A stretch of DNA of 6,007 bases from contig CAZIKB010000220.1 in assembly GCA_964539665.1 (NCBI GenBank), positions 1-6,007 of the forward strand, written 5' to 3'. Numbering within the stretch: position 1 is the first letter of the stretch; the number at the start of each line of letters is the position of its first letter. The DNA is from CAZIKB01 sp964539665. GTDB taxonomy: Bacteria; Zhuqueibacterota; Zhuqueibacteria; Oceanimicrobiales; Oceanimicrobiaceae. Shown here one piece after another: positions 5,971-6,007 of this stretch. The notes under the pieces were generated by a model. It saw nothing but the letters and a program-made list of their open reading frames with translations, did not search any database and was not told the origin of the DNA. The position numbers and the translations under genes are program-made.

Positions 5971-6007
5971 CTCAGCATAGGTTACGGTGGACGTGATGAA
6001 AGCCCGT

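Noticed and set aside
1..6007. CRISPR arrays, tRNA or rRNA genes, and riboswitches
   Set aside because: No regularly spaced repeats, cloverleaf with conserved TTCRA-type arm, or known riboswitch core was seen on either strand.

Overview
The window reads as a single-strand (+) stretch of bacterial DNA with five protein genes and no RNA genes, CRISPR array or recognisable transposase. An aminotransferase, a lipoprotein with an S41 peptidase-like fold and an Sec-exported CapA-like protein point to a Gram-negative-type bacterium. Protein style (FCB-like, e.g. Bacteroidota, Calditrichota or KSB1) is only an impression, and the sequence does not fix the phylum. The short window and the damaged reading frames close to both ends suggest that it may be a whole metagenomic contig.

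Region 1 (about 1-1200) is strikingly AT-rich (about 28-30% G+C in lines counted by eye). It holds one 370-residue, mostly helical protein of unknown function with an unclear start. Region 2 (about 1200-2660) rises to about 45-53% G+C. It carries a secreted CapA / poly-gamma-glutamate-type phosphatase-fold protein with a clear signal peptide and RBS, followed by a hairpin plus T-run that looks like a rho-independent terminator. Region 3 (about 2700-6007) has a candidate sigma70-like promoter, then a fold-type I PLP aminotransferase, a lipoprotein resembling S41 (tricorn/CtpA-like) peptidases, and the first quarter of a dicarboxylate/amino-acid:cation symporter. The last two genes overlap by 4 bp (ATGA). 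The symporter frame is interrupted by TAG at 5968-5970, just before the window end.

Taken together, regions 2 and 3 suggest use or remodelling of acidic amino acids or peptides. The CapA-like protein would act on gamma-glutamyl-type or related polymers, the lipoprotein would bind or cleave peptides in the envelope, the symporter would import Glu/Asp or dicarboxylates, and the aminotransferase would process amino acids in the cytoplasm. This is an inference from family membership and synteny, not something the sequence proves. The AT-rich gene upstream looks compositionally foreign and is probably unrelated.
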